Assembly (NCBI GenBank): GCA_028714695.1
Contig: JAQTLX010000017.1
Location: forward strand, 17,216-81,215
DNA: 64,000 nucleotides
Origin: Ignavibacteria bacterium
GTDB taxonomy: Bacteria; Bacteroidota; Ignavibacteria; Tepidaquicellales; Tepidaquicellaceae
Direction of reading: 5' to 3'
Part shown: piece after piece, positions 1-9,172 of the stretch
How the letters are laid out: every line of letters starts with the position of its first letter
Position numbering within the stretch: the stretch's first letter is position 1
Made by a program: the position numbers and the translations under genes
Notes under the pieces: generated by a model
Database searches by the model: none
The model's input: only the letters and a program-made list of their open reading frames with translations
What the model was told of the DNA's origin: nothing

Positions 1-2378
1 TCTCCTTTTTTCACTTTATATGTTTTCTTCGATGATTCCTTCTCGGTTGTTTTCTTTGTCGTTGTTGTCTTGGAAGGTTTGGATACGATTAACTCCTGAC
101 CCGGCACTATTACGTCCTTCTCGAGATCATTCCAGTCTCTCAGGTCTTCTACCGTTACATCATATTTGTCCGCTATTAAAGTCAGATTCTCGCCTTCTTT
201 TACTTTGTGCGTTTTTGATTTTTTGTTTGTTGTCTTTTCCTTTGTAGTCTTTTCTTTTGTTGTCTTGGGTTCTATAAGAACTAATTTCTGTCCCACAATA
301 ATCTTGTCTTCATCAAGGTCATTCCAGTCTTTGAGGTCTTCTACCGTAACTCCGTAAGTTTCTGCTATAGTCGAAAGATTATCTCCCTCTTCAACTATGT
401 GAACAGTCTTGTTTTTCGTCGTCTTTTCTTTCTTCTCTGTTACTTTCTTGTTTGAATAGATGATGAGTTTTTGTCCGACAAGTATTTTATCACCCTTGAT
501 GTCATTCCATTCTCTGAGTTCCGATGTCTTCACACCGTATGATTCCGCTATCGTACTGAGATATTCGCCTTCTTTTACAATATGCGTCTGCTGCTTTTCT
601 TCAGGAGCCTTTTTCTTCGTTACCTGTTTTTCTTCGGTATCGTTTTTCTTTTTGTTGTTGTTTTCTTTTTTTACAACTTTTTCGTTGTCATCTTTCTTTC
701 CGTAATCTTTTCTGGGATTATCCGTGTTCTCTTCTTTTTTCCCGATTTCTTCTTTTACTCCCGTGTCCTTTTTCTCTTCCTCTTTTATACCGTAAAATTG
801 ATTATACTGTTTATCGGTGAAGTATATGTTTATGCTCTGATTTGGTTTCGGATATGTTCCCCATGCTATGTGATTCCATAAACGAATATCTGTTTCTCTG
901 ACCGTAAACGAATCGGCAACAGCCGATAAATTCTTGTTTCCTGTAAATGTATAAGGAACTGTTTTCTTGTTCGTAATATTTCCGAGATATTTCTGGTCGC
1001 CCGGATCGTAGCCGATAACCGAATATGTCGTTACATTTATTGTGGATGTGTAGTATGACTGGTTCTCGTTGCCTGCAAACTCAGGATCTACTGAGCCGTT
1101 GTCCCTGTAATCGGAAGAGTTCTTGTAATTTTTTATAAATATTTTATTGCTTCCCTGCGGAATTCTTAACTGGTAAGGAACGTCATATTTCGGAACAACA
1201 TCATTTGTCAATTCGGAATTTAACTCTCTTATTGTTTCAATATCGCTTTCGGCATATTTAGCGACTTTATCAAGCGAAAGTTCACCAGTGAAATTAATCC
1301 TGTCGAATGTCAGCGGCTTGCCGTATTCAACATCTTTAAAACCGTATCCCGGCGGATCCCTGAAAACAAACGAAAGCGCAATTATAGAAGGAACATAATT
1401 CTTAGTTTCTCCGGGAAGGTAACTTCTTACATCCCAATAACTTTTTGAACTGCTTTTGGCAAGTGCGTTTGTAATTCTTCCTGCGCCTGCATTATACGCT
1501 GCCCATGCCAGATACCAGTCTCCGAATGTCCTGTACAGGTCCTTCAGGTGTCTCGCGGCTGCGTCTGTCGATTTTTCTATATCTCTTCTGTCGTCTCTGT
1601 AACTGTCCTGATAAAGATTGTAGGCTTTTCCAGTTGCAGGCATGAACTGCCAAAGTCCTACTGCGCCTGCTTTTGAAACAATTGTCGGATTCAAACCCGA
1701 TTCCTGCACCGATAAATAAATCATTTCTTCGGGAGTGCCGTGAGACCTGAGTATCTTTCTCATAAGAGGAAAATATTTTCCCGAACGAAAAAGTGTTTTG
1801 TCTATAAAAGTTCTTCCTCTGTCTGTCTTCGAAAAGAAATCGATATATTCTTCAACTGCGCTGTTCTTAATAAGCGGAACGTCGCTTCCGTCCGGAAGCG
1901 GGTCGGTATCACTGCCGACTTCCGAATTCAAATTGATAACATCATAGTTTATGCCGTATTTCTTTGCGAATTTGAAAACTAAACTGTTATTGGGAATGTT
2001 AGTCTGCGTGTACAGGTAATCCTGTGTTACGCTTTTCGAAAGTGTTGTAAAATCATTTTTCCATTTTACATTATTCGTATCGTCGAGCAGTCTCGCATTG
2101 ACTTTTTTTAGTTCTTTTAACGCTTCCTCAAATGATGCTTTTGACTTATCACTGTTCTGCTTTTCATTGTAACTTAAAGCAGACTTGTATTCCGTAAATG
2201 CGTTGTCGATAACCGTATAAACGGATAACGAATCCTTTGCCCGGGCAAGAGCAGGGTCCTCAGGTTTGGCGCCCGAACAACCGCTCATATACAGCACTGT
2301 AACAACTAAAATCGTATATATTATATAATAAAAAAACTTCTTACCCGCTTTCAGGTCTGTCAAAAAAGTTTTTTCCAT
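1..2378 (-). CDS. MltD-like lytic murein transglycosylase lipoprotein with LysM repeats (C-terminus off the left edge)
   Basis: Periplasmic or outer-membrane-anchored enzyme expected to cleave the glycan strand of peptidoglycan. Reading the minus strand from the ATG at 2378 gives an uninterrupted frame of 792 residues to the window edge. A hydrophobic segment at residues 15-30 ends in a lipobox-like MSGC with Cys near 34. The SLT domain follows, with the catalytic Glu in QESGLNP near residue 225, then GAVGLWQFMP and AYNAGAGR. A degenerate LysM-like stretch lies near 470-515, then a very Lys/Glu-rich linker, three clear LysM modules (about 597-640, 659-702 and 722-765) joined by KTTKEK-type linkers, and the start of a fourth (TYKVKKGE) at the edge. 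The domain order matches MltD. No stop codon lies inside the window, so the true length is unknown. Plus-strand ORFs in this stretch are antisense shadows. Confidence 0.9.
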   Translation of the reverse strand, partial: MEKTFLTDLKAGKKFFYYIIYTILVVTVLYMSGCSGAKPEDPALARAKDSLSVYTVIDNAFTEYKSALSYNEKQNSDKSKASFEEALKELKKVNARLLDDTNNVKWKNDFTTLSKSVTQDYLYTQTNIPNNSLVFKFAKKYGINYDVINLNSEVGSDTDPLPDGSDVPLIKNSAVEEYIDFFSKTDRGRTFIDKTLFRSGKYFPLMRKILRSHGTPEEMIYLSVQESGLNPTIVSKAGAVGLWQFMPATGKAYNLYQDSYRDDRRDIEKSTDAAARHLKDLYRTFGDWYLAWAAYNAGAGRITNALAKSSSKSYWDVRSYLPGETKNYVPSIIALSFVFRDPPGYGFKDVEYGKPLTFDRINFTGELSLDKVAKYAESDIETIRELNSELTNDVVPKYDVPYQLRIPQGSNKIFIKNYKNSSDYRDNGSVDPEFAGNENQSYYTSTINVTTYSVIGYDPGDQKYLGNITNKKTVPYTFTGNKNLSAVADSFTVRETDIRLWNHIAWGTYPKPNQSINIYFTDKQYNQFYGIKEEEKKDTGVKEEIGKKEENTDNPRKDYGKKDDNEKVVKKENNNKKKNDTEEKQVTKKKAPEEKQQTHIVKEGEYLSTIAESYGVKTSELREWNDIKGDKILVGQKLIIYSNKKVTEKKEKTTKNKTVHIVEEGDNLSTIAETYGVTVEDLKDWNDLDEDKIIVGQKLVLIEPKTTKEKTTKEKTTNKKSKTHKVKEGENLTLIADKYDVTVEDLRDWNDLEKDVIVPGQELIVSKPSKTTTTKKTTEKESSKKTYKVKKG

Positions 2379-2530
2379 ACTTGTTTTGTTTATTTTATTA
2401 AGAAATATATGCGATTACGAGAATAAATTCAAGTTAAATTTTAAGAAAATCACGTAACTATTAATGAAATATAATAGATAGATGTTAAGAGGACTTGGCA
2501 TGAAAAATCAACATCCATATATAATGACAA

Positions 2531-2558
2531 AACGCTGCTTGTTATATCAAACAGCGTT
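2531..2558 (-). terminator. Probable rho-independent terminator downstream of the 126-aa secreted protein
   Basis: AACGCTG at 2531-2537 pairs with CAGCGTT at 2552-2558, and the inner bases TTG/CAA extend the stem past one mismatch. Read on the minus strand the stem is followed by TTTTGTCATTAT, a weak T tract. It lies 30 bp past the stop codon of the minus-strand gene at 2589-2969. Confidence 0.5.
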
Positions 2559-2588
2559 CTGTTTTGTATTATAAGGGGTTAATCGATT

Positions 2589-2969
2589 TTAATTTTCGTC
2601 GTGCTGATTCATAATGATATGATATACGAAATCCCTCCCTGCGAATTTCGTATCTGTCCATAAATTTCTTGTTCTGATTCTTTTCTCGAGCAGGGAATTT
2701 AATATATTATTGCTTCCGTTTACAGACTCAACAATTATTTTACCGTTTTCCTGCACTGTAATTGTGACATACGCTTCACCCTTAATGTTTTTGTCTTCAA
2801 AATAAATCGAAATCGGCGATCTGAAAACATCCAGAATTTCTTTCCCGATTTGATATTTCAAATCCGAAATTGTCGACGGCTCATTGTTATCTGCCATTAC
2901 GAACCCCGTTGACAGAAACAACATCAAAACCCCTATTACAGCGGGCATTATTAATTTAAAGTTTTTCAT
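2589..2969 (-). CDS. Small secreted hypothetical protein
   Basis: Protein of 126 aa that I do not recognise. Residues 1-26 form a typical signal peptide (MKNFKLIMPAVIGVLMLFLS, ending near VMA). The mature part begins with an acidic stretch, then a region with alternating hydrophobic residues (YVTITVQENGKIIVESVNG) that resembles the beta-strand pattern of TonB C-terminal or similar small periplasmic folds; that likeness is only suggestive. It is monocistronic, with a probable terminator downstream and a divergent pseudouridine synthase gene upstream. Signal peptide and stop context make it a likely real gene. Confidence 0.7.
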   Translation of the reverse strand: MKNFKLIMPAVIGVLMLFLSTGFVMADNNEPSTISDLKYQIGKEILDVFRSPISIYFEDKNIKGEAYVTITVQENGKIIVESVNGSNNILNSLLEKRIRTRNLWTDTKFAGRDFVYHIIMNQHDEN

Positions 2970-3111
2970 TTAATATTCTCCTTGAATATTTGTTTTTCAA
3001 TTTTACTGTTTAGTTAATATTCGTATTTTAAAACTAAAAGTTTCATTTGCCGGAATAATAATGTCCCGGAATGCTTTATGGTACTGTAATTGCACGATTT
3101 AAACATAATTA

Positions 3112-4104
3112 ATGGAAAAGAATTATAAATTATCGGTCCCCAATATTAAGGAAAAACAGAGGCTTGATAAATACATAACGCAATTTGTGGAGAACGCTAC
3201 ACGCACAAAGGTACAGAAATCAATAAATATGGGCAACGTACTGGTGAACGGTAACTTTGTAAAATCCAATTACATACTTAAGCCTTATGATGAAATAGAA
3301 ATAGAACTGCCTGTTCCCGATAAACAGGATATACTTCCCGAAAATATTCCGCTGGATATTGTCTTCGAAGATGATTATTTGCTTATAGTAAATAAACCAG
3401 CCGGTATGGTTACGCATCCTGCGTATAAAAATTATTCGGGAACGCTTGTAAATGCAGTAATGTATTATGCGAAATCAAAGAACGATTCTTTGTCAAGCCT
3501 TAATGGATTTGAAAGAGCAGGTATAGTGCACAGGCTTGATAAAGATACTTCCGGTCTGCTGGTAATTGCAAAGGATGAAGTTACTCACAGCAAGTTGTCG
3601 GACCTATTTATGCGTCACACAATCGACAGGGAATATCAGGCAATTATATGGGGGCACCTAAAGCAAAAGAGCGGTGTCATTGAATCCAGACTTGCGAGAG
3701 ATAAACGCGACAGAAAAAAAGTTGCTGTACTAAGAGATGATGAAGAAGGCGGTAAAAATGCTATAACAATTTATAATGTAATCGAAGAATACGGTTTTCT
3801 AAGTCTTGTTCGACTGAACCTGAAAACAGGAAGGACACATCAGATACGAGTACATCTTTCATCAAAAGGTCATCCCGTCTTCGGTGATGAGACATACGGT
3901 GGATGTGTACCCCATTCTGTAAGTTTAACCAATAATATAAAAGCACAGATAAAGAACTTGCTGGAATTGATGCCAAGACAGGCGCTTCATGCGAAGATAC
4001 TTGGCTTCGTTCATCCGATTACAAAAGAAAAATTATTTTTCGAATCCGAACTGCCTCAGGACATGAAAAATGTTCTTGCCGTGCTGAAACAAAACGCAAG
4101 TTGA
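3112..4104 (+). CDS. RluA/RluD-family 23S rRNA pseudouridine synthase
   Basis: Cytoplasmic RNA-modifying enzyme that isomerises uridine to pseudouridine, most likely in 23S rRNA. Length 330 aa is normal for the RluC/RluD branch. An N-terminal S4 RNA-binding domain (about residues 10-75, RLDKYI then VLVNG) precedes the catalytic domain. The signature HRLDKDTSGLLVIAK carries the catalytic Asp at residue 143, and LKTGRTHQIRVHLSSKGHPV and the preceding LLIVNKPAGMVTHPA complete the family pattern. It is the only gene on its strand here and ends 3 bp from the convergent membrane-protein gene. The exact target uridines (RluC-like or RluD-like) cannot be decided from the sequence. Confidence 0.93.
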   Translation: MEKNYKLSVPNIKEKQRLDKYITQFVENATRTKVQKSINMGNVLVNGNFVKSNYILKPYDEIEIELPVPDKQDILPENIPLDIVFEDDYLLIVNKPAGMVTHPAYKNYSGTLVNAVMYYAKSKNDSLSSLNGFERAGIVHRLDKDTSGLLVIAKDEVTHSKLSDLFMRHTIDREYQAIIWGHLKQKSGVIESRLARDKRDRKKVAVLRDDEEGGKNAITIYNVIEEYGFLSLVRLNLKTGRTHQIRVHLSSKGHPVFGDETYGGCVPHSVSLTNNIKAQIKNLLELMPRQALHAKILGFVHPITKEKLFFESELPQDMKNVLAVLKQNAS

Positions 4105-4106
4105 AG

Positions 4107-4556
4107 TCACAACTTATTCATTAATTCAAAATGACTTATTTTGCCTCCGAGATGTCCTGCGTATACCATCATCAGATTAACGGCAATAATTAGCAGCAGT
4201 ACCAGTAAACCCAGCCACACAGGCATGCTTCTCCCTTTCTTGAAAATAAAAAGACAAATAACCGAAATAATTCCTGAAATTTCCATCGCAATGAAACTAA
4301 GCCTGGCAAAGTCCTCGTGCGGTTCTATATTTTCCTCCAGAATACCATCCATTCCTTTTACAATGCCGGCAGCCTTGCCGCCGGTGAAAAAAACCGGGAT
4401 AGTTATCAGTGAAATTAATATAAGCAGGAATAATCCGAATTTTTTGAACTTGTCATCGTTTTTAATGACTCCGTATCCCATAACGATGACAACAATTGTT
4501 GTTCCGATTATAGGAAAATGATTCAATATCAGATGTAAGTGTGCCGTGTTTATCAT
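4107..4556 (-). CDS. DUF2231-like four-helix membrane protein
   Basis: Integral membrane protein of 149 aa with four hydrophobic helices (about residues 15-27, 38-57, 91-104, 112-132). The N-terminal HLHLILNHFPIIG, with several His residues, and IEPHEDFARLS between helices 2 and 3 resemble the DUF2231 family, whose His residues are often thought to bind haem or metal. It lies 49 bp downstream of an ICMT-like methyltransferase and a nitroreductase on the same strand, probably one transcript. No function can be assigned. Confidence 0.72.
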   Translation of the reverse strand: MINTAHLHLILNHFPIIGTTIVVIVMGYGVIKNDDKFKKFGLFLLILISLITIPVFFTGGKAAGIVKGMDGILEENIEPHEDFARLSFIAMEISGIISVICLFIFKKGRSMPVWLGLLVLLLIIAVNLMMVYAGHLGGKISHFELMNKL

Positions 4557-4605
4557 AATTTCTCTTTTATTTTCATAACACGGTAAAGCAATTAAAATTC
4601 CATAT

Positions 4606-5052
4606 TTAGAATATAAAGGGAATTATTTTTTTTGTTGTTTCGGCGTATGCAATATAATCCGGTATCCGGTCCAATAAAAGTTTTTCTTCATAATTTAGTT
4701 TCAGTGATAAATCAATGAAAAGAATGAGCCAGAGTGTTAATCTGATAAGACTAAAGTCGGAATAGACCATACATGCTGTGATTCCCAGTACGGAAGTGTA
4801 CATAGGGTGTCTGATAAATTTGTATGGTCCGGTTTTTACAAGTGTGATGTTTTTTACGGGGTCCGGGGCAATATTAAAATTGAACTTTATTATAATCAAA
4901 GCCCATATCCCAAGAGAAGAAAATAAAATGAAAAAACCAGAAATGAAAACGTTTTCAGGTAAGGATTTACCGCTTATGATTATAAGAAAAATAACTGCAA
5001 ATTGAATAATGACATATACGGCTGATTTAAAAGAACCGGGTCTGATTATCAT
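4606..5052 (-). CDS. ICMT/PEMT-like membrane methyltransferase family protein
   Basis: Membrane protein of about 148 aa with several transmembrane helices and the C-terminal isoprenylcysteine carboxyl methyltransferase-type core: GPYKFIRHPMYTSVLG near residues 83-98, then EEKLL ... IPDYIAYAETTKKIIPF. In this family the RHPxY segment and the distal Glu-rich segment bind SAM. Bacterial members methylate unidentified small lipophilic acceptors. The ATG at 5052 overlaps the stop codon of the upstream nitroreductase (TGATG), indicating translational coupling; a TTG one codon earlier is also in frame. Confidence 0.82.
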   Translation of the reverse strand: MIIRPGSFKSAVYVIIQFAVIFLIIISGKSLPENVFISGFFILFSSLGIWALIIIKFNFNIAPDPVKNITLVKTGPYKFIRHPMYTSVLGITACMVYSDFSLIRLTLWLILFIDLSLKLNYEEKLLLDRIPDYIAYAETTKKIIPFIF

Positions 5053-6086
5053 CAAACAAGTTTAATGACGTCTTCGACATCTCTTCTTGGAGTTGACTTG
5101 ACCTCTTTTCCGTAGCCTAACCTTATTATCATCTGCGGATAATAATTTGTATTGATAAGTTCTCTCAGTTTGTCGAAAAGTTCAGGTACTTCAAGAGGTT
5201 GATTCAAGTATGATGCCGCGATACCTTCGGAGCATGCTCTTAACAGCAGTTTCGAAAGTGTCATTCCTGTTTTCAGCCAGTCAATTGGTTTGTTGTCTTT
5301 GCTTTCAAGCACTCCGAGCACCGGAGAGCCTTTTACGAGATTTCTGTCCCTGCCTGCCTGAATGTCTCCCCAGTTCAGGTTGCCGATAAAGAAAGGACTT
5401 CCGTATGAAATCAAATCTCCCATACCGAATGCATAACCCGGTATGCCGTCCTTGCTGGATGTACGGTTTGGGTGTACCCATTGGGCAAGTTCTCTGCAGA
5501 AACTTTTGTTCTGCGACTGTGTTCTGTCGCCGAGTTCTATCATCTTTGTCATTTCTTCTCTCAATCCGCCTGCTTCTACCACGCTGAACCTGACATCTTT
5601 GTCATCGTTAGCGGCAGCCATAAGTTTCTGAAGAGTAATTCCGTCAATTATTTCTTCCGCGAAGGGGAGTCTGTTTGTTCTTCTGTTGGGAATTGCTTTA
5701 AAATAAATTTTATCCGCATCAGTCGGCTGATAATCTCGTGCCTTTACTTTTATTGTTGCAAGCAGGTCATTATCCGAATCGCTTGGGAAATAAATAATTT
5801 CAGGTTCGAAGCCGAAATATTTCATCGTTACAATCAGGTTAGTCAATGCAGCGCCGCAACTGATAATCAACTCTCTGTCATCAGGATCGATAACAGGAAG
5901 CGCTCTTGTTCTGTCCGCGTATAGATTCAAAGACTCTTCATGAACTTCAAAAACCCACGGCTGGGTATTGTGTCCCGAAGGTGCAAGAATTGCGTACCTG
6001 ACGAAAAATTTGAATTTTTCTTTTATGCTTCCGAATGAAGGGAAATGGTCTTCAGATACAGTCCAGGCGGAAAGATTGTTGCGCAT
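5052..6086 (-). CDS. Nitroreductase-family (Acg-like) FMN-dependent oxidoreductase
   Basis: Protein of 344 aa, longer than classic nitroreductases (about 200-220 aa) and matching the Acg-type branch with two related halves. The flavin-binding signature APSGHNTQPWVFEV is at about residues 36-49. NRRTNRLPF near 130 and YLNQPLEVP ... RLGYGK near the C-terminus are typical of the branch. It would be cytoplasmic and bind FMN; the physiological substrate is unknown. It heads a three-gene minus-strand unit with an ICMT-like methyltransferase and a DUF2231-like protein. A 345-bp AT-rich intergenic region upstream probably holds its promoter. Confidence 0.85.
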   Translation of the reverse strand: MRNNLSAWTVSEDHFPSFGSIKEKFKFFVRYAILAPSGHNTQPWVFEVHEESLNLYADRTRALPVIDPDDRELIISCGAALTNLIVTMKYFGFEPEIIYFPSDSDNDLLATIKVKARDYQPTDADKIYFKAIPNRRTNRLPFAEEIIDGITLQKLMAAANDDKDVRFSVVEAGGLREEMTKMIELGDRTQSQNKSFCRELAQWVHPNRTSSKDGIPGYAFGMGDLISYGSPFFIGNLNWGDIQAGRDRNLVKGSPVLGVLESKDNKPIDWLKTGMTLSKLLLRACSEGIAASYLNQPLEVPELFDKLRELINTNYYPQMIIRLGYGKEVKSTPRRDVEDVIKLV

Positions 6087-6431
6087 TTTTAAACTCCTTA
6101 TATATTTAATTTTGTTTTAAGATAATTAATTATTATAAAAAATATAATATTAAAATTAAAATAAAAGTTTCTTTTTTCATAATGTTTCGCTAATTTAAAC
6201 CGTTGTTAATTAATGACAAATGATGAAATTGAGCGTTTCTAATTACTATATGGACATCATCATGCTGTTTATGGTTTCTCTTATTTACGAATTCCTGCTG
6301 CTCAATTTACTGTAAATATAAAATCGGCTTCTGATTGTTGTTGAATATTCATGAAATTCTCTGCTTATTATTCGATTACTATTCTAACGATTTGGAAAAA
6401 CCCTTTATAAGTTTATTAATTTATTAAAATT
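6087..6431. other. Intergenic region between divergent genes, no recognised feature
   Basis: About 345 bp of strongly AT-rich DNA between the start of the nitroreductase gene (minus) and the 2TM-domain gene (plus). I see no ORF with coding character, no RNA fold I can name and no tandem repeat. It must hold the promoters for both flanking units, but no convincing TAnnTTTG element with a correctly spaced -33 box stands out. Confidence 0.4.
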
Positions 6432-6716
6432 ATGGATCAGCAGGATTTATATTTTAGAGTAAAAGAACGCGTAAAAAGAATACGGGCTTTTTATGAACAC
6501 TTATTCGTCTATATAGTTATTGTGTCAGGTGTTACAGTAATAAACTATATTGATTCTCCTGATGATTTGTGGTTCTACTACCCGATGATAATCTGGGGAG
6601 TAATTGTTATAGCCCATGCAATAAAAGTCTTTGGAAAGGGCAGGACGTTGGTCGAAGAGTGGGAAGATAAAAAAATGAAAGAACTGTTGAAGACCAAAAA
6701 GAGCAATGAGAATTAG
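6432..6716 (+). CDS. 2TM domain-containing small membrane protein
   Basis: 94 aa. Charged N-terminus (VKERVKRIRAFYEHLFVYIV) followed by two transmembrane helices (about 24-38 and 49-63) and a charged C-terminal tail with VEEWEDKKMKELL. This is the layout of the 2TM family common in Bacteroidota, found alone or attached to LytTR and histidine-kinase proteins. No enzymatic function is known. Its 3' end overlaps the convergent comEC stop by 4 bp. Confidence 0.82.
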   Translation: MDQQDLYFRVKERVKRIRAFYEHLFVYIVIVSGVTVINYIDSPDDLWFYYPMIIWGVIVIAHAIKVFGKGRTLVEEWEDKKMKELLKTKKSNEN

Positions 6717-9073
6717 TTTTCAGCCTTAATATTTCTACCGTCGCATATAAGTCTGACTGCGTTATCAGTATCCGTTCTGAATATCCGTGCCCCTGTCTCT
6801 TTAATTCTTTCCGTTACAAATTCGGAAAAGATTCTTGATTTTTCCCCCGCAGTCGAAATTATACATAAATCCGGTTTCACTTTTACAAGGAACTCAACAC
6901 CGGTAGATTTATCGCTTCCTGCTTTTGCGATTTTCAATACATCCGATTTAAGAAAATCATTGTAAATATTAATAATATTCATCTCGTCGTCTTTAACTGT
7001 GTTTCCCGCGAAAAGGAATGAACGTTCACCGTATACTAGTTTTGTCATAAATGATTTCTCTTCCTTATTTTTAAGAAAATAAAATCTGAGACTCCCGTAT
7101 CCCGAAATCATTTCGGTATTATCGATTGTCTCTATTTCCGTTTGATTCCTGATAATAAGGTCGGCAAGTTTACTCTTAATATCTACGCTGTTTACGGCAA
7201 TTATTTTCTTGATCCTGAAATTGTCGTACAGGTTTTTAATGCAATAATAATTCTTGTTTATGTTTGTTGTGATTACCAGAAGGCTGATTTCAGCGGCTTG
7301 CTTTCTTTTCAGATAGGGGATTACTCTCGCTGAATTAGAGCGGCTGAAAGGGGTTTCGGTTCCCGCATCTATTAGTATTTGACTTCCGTCCGGCGTTTCT
7401 ATGTGAGCGCAGTCTGAATTTCCGATGCTTAGATAAGTAATCTTGAGCGAACTGCTATCCTGATATCCGTAAATAACAAAACACAAAACGATAGTGATTG
7501 AAATCAAAATTCGCGGAATGAAATTTGTCCTTTCTGAGGTTGCAAGAATGAAAATCACGAAATAAAATGTGATGATTGATAAAGTTGTAATCCCGAATAT
7601 TTCCACATAACTGTAATTAATTGATGAGCATTCTTTAATGAACCATAACTGAAACATCAGAAGAAGTTTGTTGCTCGCTGCAATTACCGAACACAGAAAA
7701 GATGAGAATGTTCCCGTTATAATCTGAAAAAACCCCAGTGCAAGCGAAATGTTCGAAAGCGGAATCGCTATCAGGTTCGCAAAAATACCAATCAAAGATA
7801 TCTTCGAAAAATATAAAACCGTTATCGGTAAAACTCCTATCTGTGCCGTGATTGTAGTTAATAATAAAACGAACAATTTGTTTAGCAGAAGCCTGATACC
7901 CTTTTTCCTTTTTCCGAATCCCGGAAATAAATGATTGAATCTCTCCATAAAAAAAACTATGGATAAAACCGAACTGTACGTTAGTATAAACCCCGGGTTG
8001 AATAATTGTTTTGAGTCAATTGCTAGAATTACGATTGCTGAGAAACCTGTTATATTGTAAAAATTGATTTTTCGCTGAACAACCAGAACTATTAAAATTA
8101 ACGCTCCCATGATAACCGCTCTTATTATAGACGCAGTGGCTCCGGTGAAGTAAGTGTAAAATGTCAGCGCAATTATATAAAGAATTATCTTAGGAATAAG
8201 ATGCACCCTGAAGAAACTGAAGATGAATGATAAAATCAGAATTACGTATGCTACGTTTAATCCCGATACTGCGAGTATGTGCATTACGCCTGCTTTCACG
8301 AAATCATCTTTTATCTCAGCCGATAAATCGCTTCTGTAACCCGTTACAAGTCCGTTCAGAAAAGCCGCTTCGTCTCCTCCGATATACTCGTTAATATTCG
8401 CGATGGCGTATTTTCTCGCCGGCAGTATAATGTTCTGCTCTATATAATTTAAATTGTTCCTGCTTATTATTTCGATATCGTCGGGATAATGCACTCTGAA
8501 TGTTTTGTCAATATCATTTAAATAAAGATAATTCCTGTAGTTGAATTCACCCGGGTTTGTTTCTTCGGGCGCGTCCGTAAGGTCGCCGAATAGTAATATT
8601 CTGTCGCCTGCTTCGGGAAGTACTGCCGAATCTCTGCTCACTATCTGTTTTGACGGTTTTATGCTGACAAGTATATTGCCGGATATGTTTAAAGTGTCTT
8701 TTTCGAGAATTAAATTTTCTGCGTTTAATGTAAATCTGATTTTATCTCTCGTTGTTTCAGGCAGGTCGGATATAACGCCCGTCACAAAAATATTGGAATA
8801 ATTTCTGCTGATGTTCAGAACAGACTCCCTTTCAAGATGGTGAAAATCGAAATTTGATTTTGCTATGCCTGCCAATATTATCAGTACGAATAATATTATG
8901 CTGTTATTATAAACTTTCCCTTCTCTGTTTAAGAATAATACAATTATCAGTAATATGATTAACAAAAAAATAATAAGCCGGCTAAAAACAATTGCGCGGC
9001 CGATGCATATTCCTACACAAAAGAACACCGCGAAAATAAAAGAAGGCGCTGTAGATAATTTGTTTATTAACAT
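6713..9073 (-). CDS. comEC: ComEC/Rec2-family DNA-uptake channel with a degenerate C-terminal metallo-beta-lactamase-like domain
   Basis: Inner-membrane protein of 786 aa, the usual ComEC length. The N-terminal region has hydrophobic helices and an OB-like DUF4131 segment (about 30-200), then the Competence domain with the conserved HILAVSGLNVAYV near residues 270-282 and a polytopic membrane part up to about 525. The C-terminal domain starts LKITYLSIGNSDCAHIETPDG and retains ILIDAGTETPF, but the place where family members have HPHADH reads TTNINKNYYC, and the later GHHGS motif reads AGSDKST. Channel function may persist while nuclease-type activity is doubtful. It is divergent from the thymidine-phosphorylase operon. 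Confidence 0.9.
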   Translation of the reverse strand: MLINKLSTAPSFIFAVFFCVGICIGRAIVFSRLIIFLLIILLIIVLFLNREGKVYNNSIILFVLIILAGIAKSNFDFHHLERESVLNISRNYSNIFVTGVISDLPETTRDKIRFTLNAENLILEKDTLNISGNILVSIKPSKQIVSRDSAVLPEAGDRILLFGDLTDAPEETNPGEFNYRNYLYLNDIDKTFRVHYPDDIEIISRNNLNYIEQNIILPARKYAIANINEYIGGDEAAFLNGLVTGYRSDLSAEIKDDFVKAGVMHILAVSGLNVAYVILILSFIFSFFRVHLIPKIILYIIALTFYTYFTGATASIIRAVIMGALILIVLVVQRKINFYNITGFSAIVILAIDSKQLFNPGFILTYSSVLSIVFFMERFNHLFPGFGKRKKGIRLLLNKLFVLLLTTITAQIGVLPITVLYFSKISLIGIFANLIAIPLSNISLALGFFQIITGTFSSFLCSVIAASNKLLLMFQLWFIKECSSINYSYVEIFGITTLSIITFYFVIFILATSERTNFIPRILISITIVLCFVIYGYQDSSSLKITYLSIGNSDCAHIETPDGSQILIDAGTETPFSRSNSARVIPYLKRKQAAEISLLVITTNINKNYYCIKNLYDNFRIKKIIAVNSVDIKSKLADLIIRNQTEIETIDNTEMISGYGSLRFYFLKNKEEKSFMTKLVYGERSFLFAGNTVKDDEMNIINIYNDFLKSDVLKIAKAGSDKSTGVEFLVKVKPDLCIISTAGEKSRIFSEFVTERIKETGARIFRTDTDNAVRLICDGRNIKAEN

Positions 9074-9172
9074 GATATAAATTTACCTATAATTTCTTTG
9101 TTTTCAAGTCAATTTATTAAGCAGTTAAAAACTTAGACTTTTTTAAGCGAACATATTTCTTTAATTTGAAAA

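Noticed and set aside
20..881. Plus-strand ORFs rich in Phe, Leu, Ser in the first kilobase
   Set aside because: They are antisense to the Lys/Glu-rich linkers and LysM repeats of the lytic transglycosylase on the minus strand, which has clear motifs throughout.
4141..4521. 126-aa plus-strand ORF
   Set aside because: Antisense to the DUF2231-like membrane protein; Ile/Pro/Ser-rich shadow of its helices.
5472..5924. 150-aa plus-strand ORF
   Set aside because: Entirely antisense to the nitroreductase gene; Cys/Phe/Ser-rich composition with no domain.
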